Assembly (NCBI GenBank): GCA_949775045.1
Contig: OX459103.1
Location: 12,756,605-12,820,604 of the forward strand
Source of the DNA: Metridium senile
Lineage: Eukaryota > Cnidaria > Anthozoa > Actiniaria > Metridiidae
Length of the DNA stretch: 64,000 bases
Reading direction: 5' to 3'
A program made the translations under genes and the position numbers. The first letter of the stretch is position 1. Each line of letters opens with the position of its first letter. The notes under the pieces were generated by a model. That model did no database searches. It saw only the letters and a program-made list of their open reading frames with translations, and had not been told where the DNA came from. Shown here piece by piece: positions 22,453 through 35,400 of the stretch.

Positions 22453-24086
22453 GATTTTTTTTTAACAACTTTTAGAGACCCCTCTGGTAGTCTATAGGGC
22501 ATTCTGGGTAAGATTTTGTAGTTTTTCCTAAATAGAATTTTTCGGTTTTATCAGAAAGCTTAGATATTTTTAGACATTGTTCTCAGGGTCCTAGCGATCA
22601 TTTTGAGTCGAAAACCCAGATTGTTTTGACACATTTTTAGCAAATCCCAAAGGCCATAAGGCATTCTTGGTATGATTTTGTAGTCTTTCCTAAATAAAAT
22701 GTTTCGGTTTTATCAGAAAGCTTAGATATTTTTAGACATTGTTCTCGGGGTCTAAGCGATCACTTTGAGTCGAAAACCCCGATTTTTTTGTAACGACTTT
22801 TAGAGACCCCTCTGGTAGTCTATAGGGCATTCTGGGTAAGATTTTGTAGTTTTTCCTAAATAGAATTTTTCGGTTTTATCAGAAAGCTTAGATATTTTTA
22901 GACATTGTTCTCAGGGTCCTAGCGATCATTTTGAGTCGAAAACCCGATTGTTTTGACACATTTTTAGCAAATCCCAAAGGCCATAAGGCATTCTGGGTAT
23001 GATTTTGTAGTCTTTCCTAAATAAAATGTTTCGGTTTTATCAGAAAGCTTAGATATTTGTAGACATTGTTCTCGGGGTCTAAGCGATCACTTTGAGTCGA
23101 AAACCCCGATTGTGTTGACACATTTTTAGCAAATCCCAAAGGCCATAAGGCATTCTGAGTATGATTTTGTAGTCTTTCCTAAATAAAATTTTTCGATTTT
23201 ATCAGAAAGCTTAGATATTTCTAGACATTGTTCTCGGGGTCTAAGCGATCACTTTGAGTCGAAAACCCCGATTTTTTTTAACGATTTTTAGAGACCCCTC
23301 TGGTAGTCTATAGGGCATTCTGGGTAAGATTTTGTAGTTTTTCCTAAATAGAATTTTTGGGTTTTATCAGAAAGCTTAGATATTTTTAGACATTGTTCTC
23401 AGGGTCCTAGCGATCATTTTGAGTCGAAAACCCCGATTGTTTTGACACATTTTTAGCAAATCCCAAAGGCCATAAGGCATTCTGGGTATGATTTTGTAGT
23501 CTTTCCTAAATAAAATGTTTCGGTTTTATCAGAAAGCTTAGATATTTCTAGACATTGTTCTCGGGGTCTAAGCGATCACTTTGAGTCGAAAACCCCGATT
23601 GTGTTGACACATTTTTAGCAAATCCCAAAGGCCATAAGGCATTCTGGGTATGATTTTGTAGTCTTTCCTAAATAAAATTTTTCGGTTTTATCAGAAAGCT
23701 TAGATATTTCTAGACATTGTACTCGGGGTCTAAGCGATCACTTTGAGTCGAAAACCCCGATTTTTTTTAACGATTTTTAGAGACCCCTCTGGTAGTCTAT
23801 AGGGCATTCTGGGTAAGATTTTGTAGTTTTTCCTAAATAGAATTTTTCGGTTTTATCAGAAAGCTTAGATATTTTTAGAGATTGTTCTCAGGGTCCTAGC
23901 GATCATTTTGAGTCGAAAACCCCGATTGTTTTGACACATTTTTAGCAAATCCCAAAGGCCATAAGGCATTCTGGGTATGATTTTGTAGTCTTTCCTAAAT
24001 AAAATGTTTCGGTTTTATCAGAAAGCTTAGATATTTCTAGAAATTGTACTCGGGGTCTAAGCAATCACTTTTGAGTCGAAAACCCC

Positions 24087-24184
24087 GATTGTTTTGACAC
24101 ATTTTTAGCAAATCCCAATTTAAGCTTAGATATTTCTAGAAATTGTACTCGGGGTCTAAGCAATCACTTTGAGTCGAAAACCCC
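24087..24184 (+). repeat. Variant truncated A monomer (AATT junction)
   Basis: The only short A whose junction reads AATCCCAATTTAAGC rather than AATCCCGGTTTAAGC, so it lacks the CCGG tetramer. It is either two base changes from the common form or an intermediate. The preceding A has the CACTTTTGAG tail with one extra T, seen before many but not all short monomers. Confidence 0.8.
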
Positions 24185-25591
24185 GATTTTTTTTAACAAC
24201 TTTTAGAGACCCCTCTGGTAGTCTATAGGGCATTCTGGGTAAGATTTTGTAGTTTTTCCTAAATAGAATTTTTCGGTTTTATCAGAAAGCTTAGATATTT
24301 TTAGACATTGTTCTCAGGGTCCTAGCGATCATTTTGAGTCGAAAACCCCGATTGTTTTGACACATTTTTAGCAAATCCCAAAGGCCATAAGGCATTCTGG
24401 GTATGATTTTGTAGTCTTTCCTAAATAAAATGTTTCGGTTTTATCAGAAAGCTTAGATATTTCTAGAAATTGTACTCGGGGTCTAAGCAATCACTTTTGA
24501 GTCGAAAACCCCGATTGTTTTGACACATTTTTAGCAAATCCCGGTTTAAGCTTAGATATTTCTAGAAATTGTACTCGGGGTCTAAGCAATCACTTTGAGT
24601 CGAAAACCCCGATTTTTTTTAACAACTTTTAGAGACCCCTCTGGTAGTCTATAGGGCATTCTGGGTAAGATTTTGTAGTTTTTCCTAAATAGAATTTTTG
24701 GGTTTTATCAGAAAGCTTAGATATTTTTAGACATTGTTCTCAGGGTCCTAGCGATCATTTTGAGTCGAAAACCCCGATTGTTTTGACACATTTTTAGCAA
24801 ATCCCAAAGGCCATAAGGCATTCTGGGTATGATTTTGTACTCTTTCCTAAATAAAATGTTTCGGTTTTATCAGAAAGCTTAGATATTTCTAGACATTGTT
24901 CTCGGGGTCTAAGCGATCACTTTGAGTCGAAAACCCCGATTTTTTTGTAACGACTTTTAGAGACCCCTCTGGTAGTCTATAGGGCATTCTGGGTAAGATT
25001 TTGTAGTTTTTCCTAAATATAATTTTTCGGTTTTATCAGAAAGCTTAGATATTTTTAGACATTGTTCTCAGGGTCCTAGCGATCATTTTGAGTCGAAAAC
25101 CCGATTGTTTTGACACATTTTTAGCAAATCCCAAAGGCCATAAGGCATTCTGGGTATGATTTTGTAGTCTTTCCTAAATAAAATGTTTCGGTTTTATCAG
25201 AAAGCTTAGATATTTCTAGACATTGTTCTCGGGGTCTAAGCGATCACTTTGAGTCGAAAACCCCGATTTTTTTGTAACGACTTTTAGAGACCCCTCTGGT
25301 AGTCTATAGGGCATTCTGGGTAAGATTTTGTAGTTTTTCCTAAATATAATTTTTCGGTTTTATCAGAAAGCTTAGATATTTTTAGACATTGTTCTCAGGG
25401 TCCTAGCGATCATTTTGAGTCGAAAACCCGATTGTTTTGACACATTTTTAGCAAATCCCAAAGGCCATAAGGCATTCTGGGTATGATTTTGTAGTCTTTC
25501 CTAAATAAAATGTTTCGGTTTTATCAGAAAGCTTAGATATTTCTAGACATTGTTCTCGGTGTCTAAGCGATCACTTTGAGTCGAAAACCCC

Positions 25592-25758
25592 GATTTTTTT
25601 TAACGATTTTTAGAGACCCCTCTGGTAGTCTATAGGGCATTCTGGGTAAGATTTTGTAATTTTTTCCTAAATAGAATTTTTGGGTTTTATCAGAAAGCTT
25701 AGATATTTCTAGAAATTGTACTCGGGGTCTAAGCAATCACTTTTGAGTCGAAAACCCC
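25592..25758 (+). repeat. Chimeric monomer: B front, A tail
   Basis: Begins as B (T-run, GACCCCTCTGG, GGGTAAGATT, AAATAGAATTTTTGGG) and ends with the A tail TTTCTAGAAATTGTACTCGG and CACTTTTGAG. It is followed by a truncated A at 25759. The switch lies in the shared ATCAGAAAGCTTAGATATTT. It also has GTAATTTTTTCC, a private change. Confidence 0.8.
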
Positions 25759-28700
25759 GATTGTTTTGACACATTTTTAGCAAATCCCGGTTTAAGCTTA
25801 GATATTTCTAGAAATTGTACTCGGGGTCTAAGCAATCACTTTGAGTCGAAAACCCCGATTTTTTTTAACAACTTTTAGAGACCCCTCTGGTAGTCTATAG
25901 GGCATTCTGGGTAAGATTTTGTAGTTTTTCCTAAATAGAATTTTTCGGTTTTATCAGAAAGCTTAGATATTTTTAGACATTGTTCTCAGGGTCCTAGCGA
26001 TCATTTTGAGTCGAAAACCCGATTGTTTTGACACATTTGTAGCAAATCCCAAAGGCCATAAGGCATTCTGGGTATGATTTTGTAGTCTTTCCTAAATAAA
26101 ATGTTTCGGTTTTATCAGAAAGCTTAGATATTTCTAGAAATTGTACTCGGGGTCTAATCAATCACTTTTGAGTCGAAAACCCCGATTGTTTTGACACATT
26201 TTTAGCAAATCCCGGTTTAAGCTTAGATATTTCTAGAAATTGTACTCGGTGTCTAAGCAATCACTTTGAGTCGAAAACCCCGATTTTTTTTAACAACTTT
26301 TAGAGACCCCTCTGGTAGTCTATAGGGCATTCTGGGTAAGATTTTGTAGTTTTTCCTAAATAGAATTTTTCGGTTTTATCAGAAAGCTTAGATATTTTTA
26401 GACATTGTTTTCAGGGTCCTAGCGATCATTTTGAGTCGAAAACCCCGATTGTTTTGACACATTTTTAGCAAATCCCAAAGGCCATAAGGCATTCTGGGTA
26501 TGATTTTGTAGTCTTTCCTAAATAAAATGTTTCGGTTTTATAAGAAAGCTTAGATATTTCTTGACATTGTTCTCGGGGTCTAAGCGATCACTTTGAGTCG
26601 AAAACCCCGATTTTTTTGTAACGACTTTTAGAGACCCCTCTGGTAGTCTATAGGGCATTCTGGGTAAGATTTTGTAGTTTTTCCTAAATATAATTTTTCG
26701 GTTTTATCAGAAAGCTTAGATATTTTTAGACATTGTTCTCAGGGTCCTAGCGATCATTTTGAGTCGAAAACCCGATTGTTTTGACACATTTTTAGCAAAT
26801 CCCAAAGGCCATAAGGCATTCTGGGTATGATTTTGTAGTCTTTCCTAAATAAAATGTTTCGGTTTTATCAGAAAGCTTAGATATTTCTAGACATTGTTCT
26901 CGGGGTCTAAGCGATCACTTTGAGTCGAAAACCCCGATTGTGTTGACACATTTTTAGCAAATCCCAAAGGCCATAAGGCATTCTGGGTATGATTTTGTAG
27001 TCTTTCCTAAATAAAATTTTTCGATTTTATCAGAAAGCTTAGATATTTCTAGACATTGTTCTCGGGGTCTAAGCGATCACTTTGAGTCGAAAACCCCGAT
27101 TTTTTTTAACGATTTTTAGAGACCCCTCTGGTAGTCTATAGGGCATTCTGGGTAAGATTTTGTAGTTTTTCCTAAATAGAATTTTTCGGTTTTATCAGAA
27201 AGCTTAGATATTTTTAGACATTGTTCTCAGGGTCCTAGCGATCATTTTGAGTCGAAAACCCCGATTGTTTTGACACATTTTTAGCAAATCCCAAAGGCCA
27301 TAAGGCATTCTGGGTATGATTTTGTAGTCTTTCCTAAATAAAATGTTTCGGTTTTATCAGAAAGCTTAGATATTTCTAGACATTGTTCTCGGGGTCTAAG
27401 CGATCACTTTGAGTCGAAAACCCCGATTGTATTGACACATTTTTAGCAAATCCCAAAGGCCATAAGGCATTCTGGGTATGATTTTGTAGTCTTTCCTAAA
27501 TAAAATGTTTCGGTTTTATCAGAAAGCTTAGATATTTCTAGACATTGTTCTCGGGGTCTAAGCGATCACTTTGAGTCGAAAACCCCGATTTTTTTTAACG
27601 ATTTTTAGAGACCCCTCTGGTAGTCTATAGGGCATTCTGGGTAAGATTTTGTAGTTTTTCCTAAATAGAATTTTTTGGTTTTATCAGAAAGCTTAGATAT
27701 TTTTAGACATTGTTCTCAGGGTCCTAGCGATCATTTTGAGTCGAAAACCCCGATTGTTTTGACACATTTTTAGCAAATCCCAAAGGCCATAAGGCATTCT
27801 GGGTATGATTTTGTAGTCTTTCCTAAATAAAATGTTTCGGTTTTATCAGAAAGCTTAGATATTTCTAGAAATTGTACTCGGGGTCTAAGCAATCACTTTT
27901 GAGTCGAAAACCCCGATTGTTTTGACACATTTTTAGCAAATCCCGGTTTAAGCTTAGATATTTCTAGAAATTGTACTCGGGGTCTAAGCAATCACTTTGA
28001 GTCGAAAACCCCGATTTTTTTTAACAACTTTTAGAGACCCCTCTGGTAGTCTATAGGGCATTCTGGGTAAGATTTTGTAGTTTTTCCTAAATAGAATTTT
28101 TCGGTTTTATCAGAAAGCTTAGATATTTTTAGACATTGTTCTCAGGGTCCTAGCGATCATTTTGAGTCGAAAACCCCGATTGTTTTGACACATTTTTAGC
28201 AAATCCCAAAGGCCATAAGGCATTCTGGGTATGATTTTGTAGTCTTTCCTAAATAAAATGTTTCGGTTTTATCAGAAAGCTTAGATATTTCTAGACATTG
28301 TTCTCGGGGTCTAAGCGATCACTTTGAGTCGAAAACCCCGATTTTTTTGTAACGACTTTTAGAGACCCCTCTGGTAGTCTATAGGGCATTCTGGGTAAGA
28401 TTTTGTAGCTTTTCCTAAATAGAATTTTTCGGTTTTATCAGAAAGCTTAGATATTTTTAGACATTGTTCTCAGGGTCCTAGCGATCATTTTGAGTCGAAA
28501 ACCCCGATTGTTTTGACACATTTTTAGCAAATCCCAAAGGCCATAAGGCATTCTGGGTATGATTTTGTACTCTTTCCTAAATAAAATGTTTCGGTTTTAT
28601 CAGAAAGCTTAGATATTTCTAGACATTGTTCTCGGGGTCTAAGCGATCACTTTGAGTCGAAAACCCCGATTTTTTTGTAACGACTTTTAGAGACCCCTCT

Positions 28701-28832
28701 GGTAGTCTATAGGGCATTCTGGGTAAGATTTTGTAGTTTTTCCTAAATGGAATTTTTCGGTTTTATCAGAAAGCTTAGATATTTTTAGACATTGTTCTCA
28801 GGGTCCTAGCGATCATTTTGAGTCGAAAACCC

Positions 28833-30300
28833 GATTGTTTTGACACATTTTTAGCAAATCCCAAAGGCCATAAGGCATTCTGGGTATGATTTTGTAGTCT
28901 TTCCTAAATAAAATGTTTCGGTTTTATCAGAAAGCTTAGATATTTCTAGACATTGTTCTCGGGGTCTAAGCGATCACTTTGAGTCGAAAACCCGATTTTT
29001 TTTAACGATTTTTAGAGACCCCTCTGGTAGTCTATAGGGCATTCTGGGTAAGATTTTGTAGTTTTTCCTAAATAGAATTTTTCGGTTTTATCAGAAAGCT
29101 TAGATATTTTTAGACATTGTTCTCAGGGTCCTAGCGATCATTTTGAGTCGAAAACCCCGATTGTTTTGACACATTTTTAGCAAATCCCAAAGGCCATAAG
29201 GCATTCTGGGTATGATTTTGTAGTCTTTCCTAAATAAAATGTTTCGGTTTTATCAGAAAGCTTAGATATTTCTAGACATTGTTCTCGGGGTCTAAGCGAT
29301 CACTTTGAGTCGAAAACCCCGATTTTTTTGTAACGACTTTTAGAGACCCCTCTGGTAGTCTATAGGGCATTCTGGGTAAGATTTTGTAGTTTTTCCTAAA
29401 TATAATTTTTCGGTTTTATCAGAAAGCTTAGATATTTTTAGACATTGTTCTCAGGTTCCTAGCGATCATTTTGAGTCGAAAACCCGATTGTTTTGACACA
29501 TTTTTAGCAAATCCCAAAGGCCATAAGGCATTCTGGGTATGATTTTGTAGTCTTTCCTAAATAAAATGTTTCGGTTTTATCAGAAAGCTTAGATATTTCT
29601 AGACATTGTTCTCGGGGTCTAAGCGATCACTTTGAGTCGAAAACCCGATTTTTTTTAACGATTTTTAGAGACCCCTCTGGTAGTCTATAGGGCATTCTGG
29701 GTAAGATTTTGTAGTTTTTCCTAAATAGAATTTTTCGGTTTTATCAGAAAGCTTAGATATTTTTAGACATTGTTCTCAGGGTCCTAGCGATCATTTTGAG
29801 TCGAAAACCCCGATTGTTTTGACACATTTTTAGCAAATCCCAAAGGCCATAAGGCATTCTGGGTATGATTTTGTAGTCTTTCCTAAATAAAATGTTTCGG
29901 TTTTATCAGAAAGCTTAGATATTTCTAGACATTGTTCTCGGGGTCTAAGCGATCACTTTGAGTCGAAAACCCCGATTTTTTTGTAACGACTTTTAGAGAC
30001 CCCTCTGGTAGTCTATAGGGCATTCTGGGTAAGATTTTGTAGTTTTTCCTAAATATAATTTTTCGGTTTTATCAGAAAGCTTAGATATTTTTAGACATTG
30101 TTCTCAGGTTCCTAGCGATCATTTTGAGTCGAAAACCCGATTGTTTTGACACATTTTTAGCAAATCCCAAAGGCCATAAGGCATTCTGGGTATGATTTTG
30201 TAGTCTTTCCTAAATAAAATGTTTCGGTTTTATCAGAAAGCTTAGATATTTCTAGACATTGTTCTCGGGGTCTAAGCGATCACTTTGAGTCGAAAACCCC
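28833..30300 (+). repeat. 653-bp duplication (two copies plus a partial third)
   Basis: 28,833-29,485 and 29,486-30,138 are a direct tandem pair, with a partial copy to about 30,300. Markers 653 bp apart: AAACCCGATTTTTTTT (three Cs before a B leader, 28991/29644) and TCAGGTTCCTAG (29452/30105), both rare in the window. The unit is two A-B dimers. The partial third copy reverts to AAAACCCC before B. Confidence 0.82.
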
Positions 30301-30339
30301 GATTTTTTTTAACGATTTTTAGAGACCCCTCTGGTAGTC

Positions 30340-32463
30340 TATAGGGCATTCTGGGTAAGATTTTGTAGTTTTTCCTAAATAGAATCTTTCGGTTTTATGA
30401 GAAAGCTTAGATATTTTTAGACATTGTTCTCAGGGTCCTAGCGATCATTTTGAGTCGAAAACCCGATTGTTTTGACACATTTTTAGCAAATCCCAAAGGC
30501 CATAAGGCATTCTGGGTATGATTTTGTAGTCTTTCCTAAATAAAATGTTTCGGTTTTATCAGAAAGCTTAGATATTTCTAGACATTGTTCTCGGGGTCTA
30601 AGCGATCACTGTGAGTCGAAAACCCCGATTTTTTTTAACGATTTTTAGAGACCCCTCTGGTAGTCTATAGGGCATTCTGGGTAAGATTTTGTAGTTTTTC
30701 CTAAATAGAATTTTTGGGTTTTATCAGAAAGCTTAGATATTTTTAGACATTGTTCTCAGGGTCCTAGCGATGATTTTGAGTCGAAAACCCCGATTGTTTT
30801 GACACATTTTTAGCAAATCCCGGTTTAAGCTTAGATATTTCTAGAAATTGTACTCGGGGTCTAAGCAATCACTTTGAGTCGAAAACCCCGATTTTTTTTA
30901 ACAACTTTTAGAGACCCCTCTGGTAGTCTATAGGGCATTCTGGGTAAGATTTTGTAGTTTTTCCTAAATAGAATTTTTCGGTTTTATCAGAAAGCTTAGA
31001 TATTTTTAGACATTGTTCTCAGGGTCCTAGCGATCATTTTGAGTCGAAAACCCCGATTGTTTTGACACATTTTTAGCAAATCCCAAAGGCCATAAGGCAT
31101 TCTGGGTATGATTTTGTAGTCTTTCCTAAATAAAATGTTTCGGTTTTATCAGAAAGCTTAGATATTTCTAGACATTGTTCTCGGGGTCTAAGCGATCACT
31201 TTGAGTCGAAAACCCCGATTTTTTTGTAACGACTTTTAGAGACCCCTCTGGTAGTCTATAGGGCATTCTGGGTAAGATTTTGTAGTTTTTCCTAAATATA
31301 ATTTTTCGGTTTTATCAGAAAGCTTAGATATTTTTAGACATTGGTTTCAGGGTCCTAGCGATCATTTTGAGTCGAAAACCCCGATTGTTTTGACGACTTT
31401 TAGAGACCCCTCTTGTAGTCTATAGGGCATTCTGGGTAAGATTTTGTAGTTTTTCCTAAATAGAATCTTTCGGTTTTATGAGAAAGCTTAGATATTTTTA
31501 GACATTGTTCTCAGGGTCCTAGCGATCATTTTGAGTCGAAAACCCGATTGTTTTGACACATTTTTAGCAAATCCCAAAGGCCATAAGGCATTCTGGGTAT
31601 GATTTTGTAGTCTTTCCTAAATAAAATGTTTCGGTTTTATCAGAAAGCTTAGATATTTCTAGACATTGTTCTCGGGGTCTAAGCGATCACTGTGAGTCGA
31701 AAACCCCGATTTTTTTTAACGATTTTTAGAGACCCCTCTGGTAGTCTATAGGGCATTCTGGGTAAGATTTTGTAGTTTTTCCTAAATAGAATTTTTGGGT
31801 TTTATCAGAAAGCTTAGATATTTTTAGACATTGTTCTCAGGGTCCTAGCGATGATTTTGAGTCGAAAACCCCGATTGTTTTGACACATTTTTAGCAAATC
31901 CCGGTTTAAGCTTAGATATTTCTAGAAATTGTACTCGGGGTCTAAGCAATCACTTTGAGTCGAAAACCCCGATTTTTTTTAACAACTTTTAGAGACCCCT
32001 CTGGTAGTCTATAGGGCATTCTGGGTAAGATTTTGTAGTTTTTCCTAAATAGAATTTTTCGGTTTTATCAGAAAGCTTAGATATTTTTAGACATTGTTCT
32101 CAGGGTCCTAGCGATCATTTTGAGTCGAAAACCCCGATTGTTTTGACACATTTTTAGCAAATCCCAAAGGCCATAAGGCATTCTGGGTATGATTTTGTAG
32201 TCTTTCCTAAATAAAATGTTTCGGTTTTATCAGAAAGCTTAGATATTTCTAGACATTGTTCTCGGGGTCTAAGCGATCACTTTGAGTCGAAAACCCCGAT
32301 TTTTTTGTAACGACTTTTAGAGACCCCTCTGGTAGTCTATAGGGCATTCTGGGTAAGATTTTGTAGTTTTTCCTAAATATAATTTTTCGGTTTTATCAGA
32401 AAGCTTAGATATTTTTAGACATTGGTTTCAGGGTCCTAGCGATCATTTTGAGTCGAAAACCCC
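30340..32463 (+). repeat. 1,081-bp duplication (six full monomers plus one short A)
   Basis: AGAATCTTTCGG with GGTTTTATGAG (30381/31462), CACTGTGAGTCG (near 30608/31689), GCGATGATTTTG (near 30768/31849) and the short-A junction (30819/31900) are all 1,081 bp apart. The length fits six full monomers plus one 98-bp monomer. The same module size recurs throughout 41-53 kb. The two copies join at the chimeric leader at 31383. Confidence 0.83.
31383..31545 (+). repeat. Recombinant monomer: A leader start fused to B leader
   Basis: Reads GATTGTTTTGAC and then continues GACTTTTAGAGACCCCTC, so the first 12 bp are A-type and the rest of the leader and body are B-type. A private TCTTGTAGTC follows. 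It lies exactly where the 1,081-bp duplication begins its second copy, so it is a good candidate for the actual crossover point. The 163-bp length keeps the monomer register. I found no other copy in the window. Confidence 0.85.
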
Positions 32464-35400
32464 GATTGTTTTGACACATTTTTAGCAAATCCCAAAGGCC
32501 ATAAGGCATTCTGGGTATGATTTTGTAGTCTTTCCTAAATAAAATGTTTCGGTTTTATCAGAAAGCTTAGATATTTCTAGACATTGTTCTCGGGGTCTAA
32601 GCGATCACTTTGAGTCGAAAACCCCGATTTTTTTTAACGATTTTTAGAGACCCCTCTGGTAGTCTATAGGGCATTCTGGGTAAGATTTTGTAGTTTTTCC
32701 TAAATAGAATTTTTGGGTTTTATCAGAAAGCTTAGATATTTTTAGACATTGTTCTCAGGGTCCTAGCGATCATTTTGAGTCGAAAACCCCGATTGTTTTG
32801 ACACATTTTTAGCAAATCCCAAAGGCCATAAGGCATTCTGGGTATGATTTTGTAGTCTTTCCTAAATAAAATGTTTCGGTTTTATCAGAAAGCTTAGATA
32901 TTTCTAGAAATTGTACTCGGGGTCTAAGCAATCACTTTTGAGTCGAAAACCCCGATTGTTTTGACACATTTTTAGCAAATCCCGGTTTAAGCTTAGATAT
33001 TTCTAGAAATTGTACTCGGGGTCTAAGCAATCACTTTGAGTCGAAAACCCCGATTTTTTTTAACAACTTTTAGAGACCCCTCTGGTAGTCTATAGGGCAT
33101 TCTGGGTAAGATTTTGTAGTTTTTCCTAAATAGAATTTTTCGGTTTTATCAGAAAGCTTAGATATTTTTAGACATTGTTCTCAGGGTCCTAGCGATCATT
33201 TTGAGTCGAAAACCCCGATTGTTTTGACACATTTTTAGCAAATCCCGGTTTAAGCTTAGATATTTCTAGAAATTGTACTCGGGGTCTAAGCAATCACTTT
33301 GAGTCGAAAACCCCGATTTTTTTTAACAACTTTTAGAGACCCCTCTGGTAGTCTATAGGGCATTCTGGGTAAGATTTTGTAGTTTTTCCTAAATAGAATT
33401 TTTCGGTTTTATCAGAAAGCTTAGATATTTTTAGACATTGTTCTCAGGGTCCTAGCGATCATTTTGAGTCGAAAACCCCGATTGTTTTGACACATTTTTA
33501 GCAAATCCCAAAGGCCATAAGGCATTCTGGGTATGATTTTGTAGTCTTTCCTAAATAAAATGTTTCGGTTTTATCAGAAAGCTTAGATATTTCTAGACAT
33601 TGTTCTCGGGGTCTAAGCGATCACTTTGAGTCGAAAACCCCGATTTTTTTGTAACGACGTTTAGAGACCCCTCTGGTAGTCTATAGGGCATTCTGGGTAA
33701 GATTTTGTAGTTTTTCCTAAATATAATTTTTCGGTATTATCAGAAAGCTTAGATATTTTTAGACATTGGTTTCAGGGTCCTAGCGATCATTTTGAGTCGA
33801 AAACCCCGATTGTTTTGACACATTTTTAGCAAATCCCAAAGGCCATAAGGCATTCTGGGTATGATTTTGTAGTCTTTCCTAAATAAAATGTTTCGGTTTT
33901 ATCAGAAAGCTTAGATATTTCTAGACATTGTTCTCGGGGTCTAAGCGATCACTTTGAGTCGAAAACCCCGATTTTTTTGTAACGACTTTTAGAGACCCCT
34001 CTGGTAGTCTATAGGGCATTCTGGGTAAGATTTTGTAGTTTTTCCTAAATAGAATTTTTCGGTTTTATCAGAAAGCTTAGATATTTTTAGACATTGTTCT
34101 CAGGGTCCTAGCGATCATTTTGAGTCGAAAACCCCGATTGTTTTGACACATTTTTAGCAAATCCCAAAGGCCATAAGGCATTCTGGGTATGATTTTGTAG
34201 TCTTTCCTAAATAAAATGTTTCGGTTTTATCAGAAAGCTTAGATATTTCTAGACATTGTTCTCGGGGTCTAAGCGATCACTTTGAGTCGAAAACCCCGAT
34301 TTTTTTGTAACGACGTTTAGAGACCCCTCTGGTAGTCTATAGGGCATTCTGGGTAAGATTTTGTAGTTTTTCCTAAATATAATTTTTCGGTTTTATCAGA
34401 AAGCTTAGATATTTTTAGACATTGGTTTCAGGGTCCTAGCGATCATTTTGAGTCGAAAACCCCGATTGTTTTGACACATTTTTAGCAAATCCCAAAGGCC
34501 ATAAGGCATTCTGGGTATGATTTTGTAGTCTTTCCTAAATAAAATGTTTCGGTTTTATCAGAAAGCTTAGATATTTCTAGACATTGTTCTCGGGGTCTAA
34601 GCGATCACTTTGAGTCGAAAACCCCGATTTTTTTTAACGATTTTTAGAGACCCCTCTGGTAGTCTATAGGGCATTCTGGGTAAGATTTTGTAGTTTTTCC
34701 TAAATAGAATTTTTGGGTTTTATCAGAAAGCTTAGATATTTTTAGACATTGTTCTCAGGGTCCTAGCGATCATTTTGAGTCGAAAACCCCGATTGTTTTG
34801 ACACATTTTTAGCAAATCCCAAAGGCCATAAGGCATTCTGGGTATGATTTTGTAGTCTTTCCTAAATAAAATGTTTCGGTTTTATCAGAAAGCTTAGATA
34901 TTTCTAGAAATTGTACTCGGGGTCTAAGCAATCACTTTTGAGTCGAAAACCCCGATTGTTTTGACACATTTTTAGCAAATCCCGGTTTAAGCTTAGATAT
35001 TTCTAGAAATTGTACTCGGGGTCTAAGCAATCACTTTGAGTCGAAAACCCCGATTTTTTTTAACAACTTTTAGAGACCCCTCTGGTAGTCTATAGGGCAT
35101 TCTGGGTAAGATTTTGTAGTTTTTCCTAAATAGAATTTTTCGGTTTTATCAGAAAGCTTAGATATTTTTAGACATTGTTCTCAGGGTCCTAGCGATCATT
35201 TTGAGTCGAAAACCCCGATTGTTTTGACACATTTTTAGCAAATCCCGGTTTAAGCTTAGATATTTCTAGAAATTGTACTCGGGGTCTAAGCAATCACTTT
35301 GAGTCGAAAACCCCGATTTTTTTTAACAACTTTTAGAGACCCCTCTGGTAGTCTATAGGGCATTCTGGGTAAGATTTTGTAGTTTTTCCTAAATAGAATT

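Larger units (their letters stand above)
20560..28832 (+). repeat. Mosaic region where truncated monomers first appear
   Basis: A-B dimers of mixed subtypes with A-A junctions (20886, 23108, 23597, 26936, 27425) and the first six truncated A monomers (deletion junctions at 22382, 24114, 24540, 25786, 26211 and 27942). A single-copy BamHI site (GGATCC, 22160) arises where B normally has GGGTCC. One monomer near 21149 has lost GC from its HindIII site (CAGAAACTTAG). An identical-looking 326-bp dimer is repeated near 24.9-25.5 kb. GTACTCTTTCC at 24837 and 28567 is a shared rare variant. No long constant-offset duplication dominates. Confidence 0.75.
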
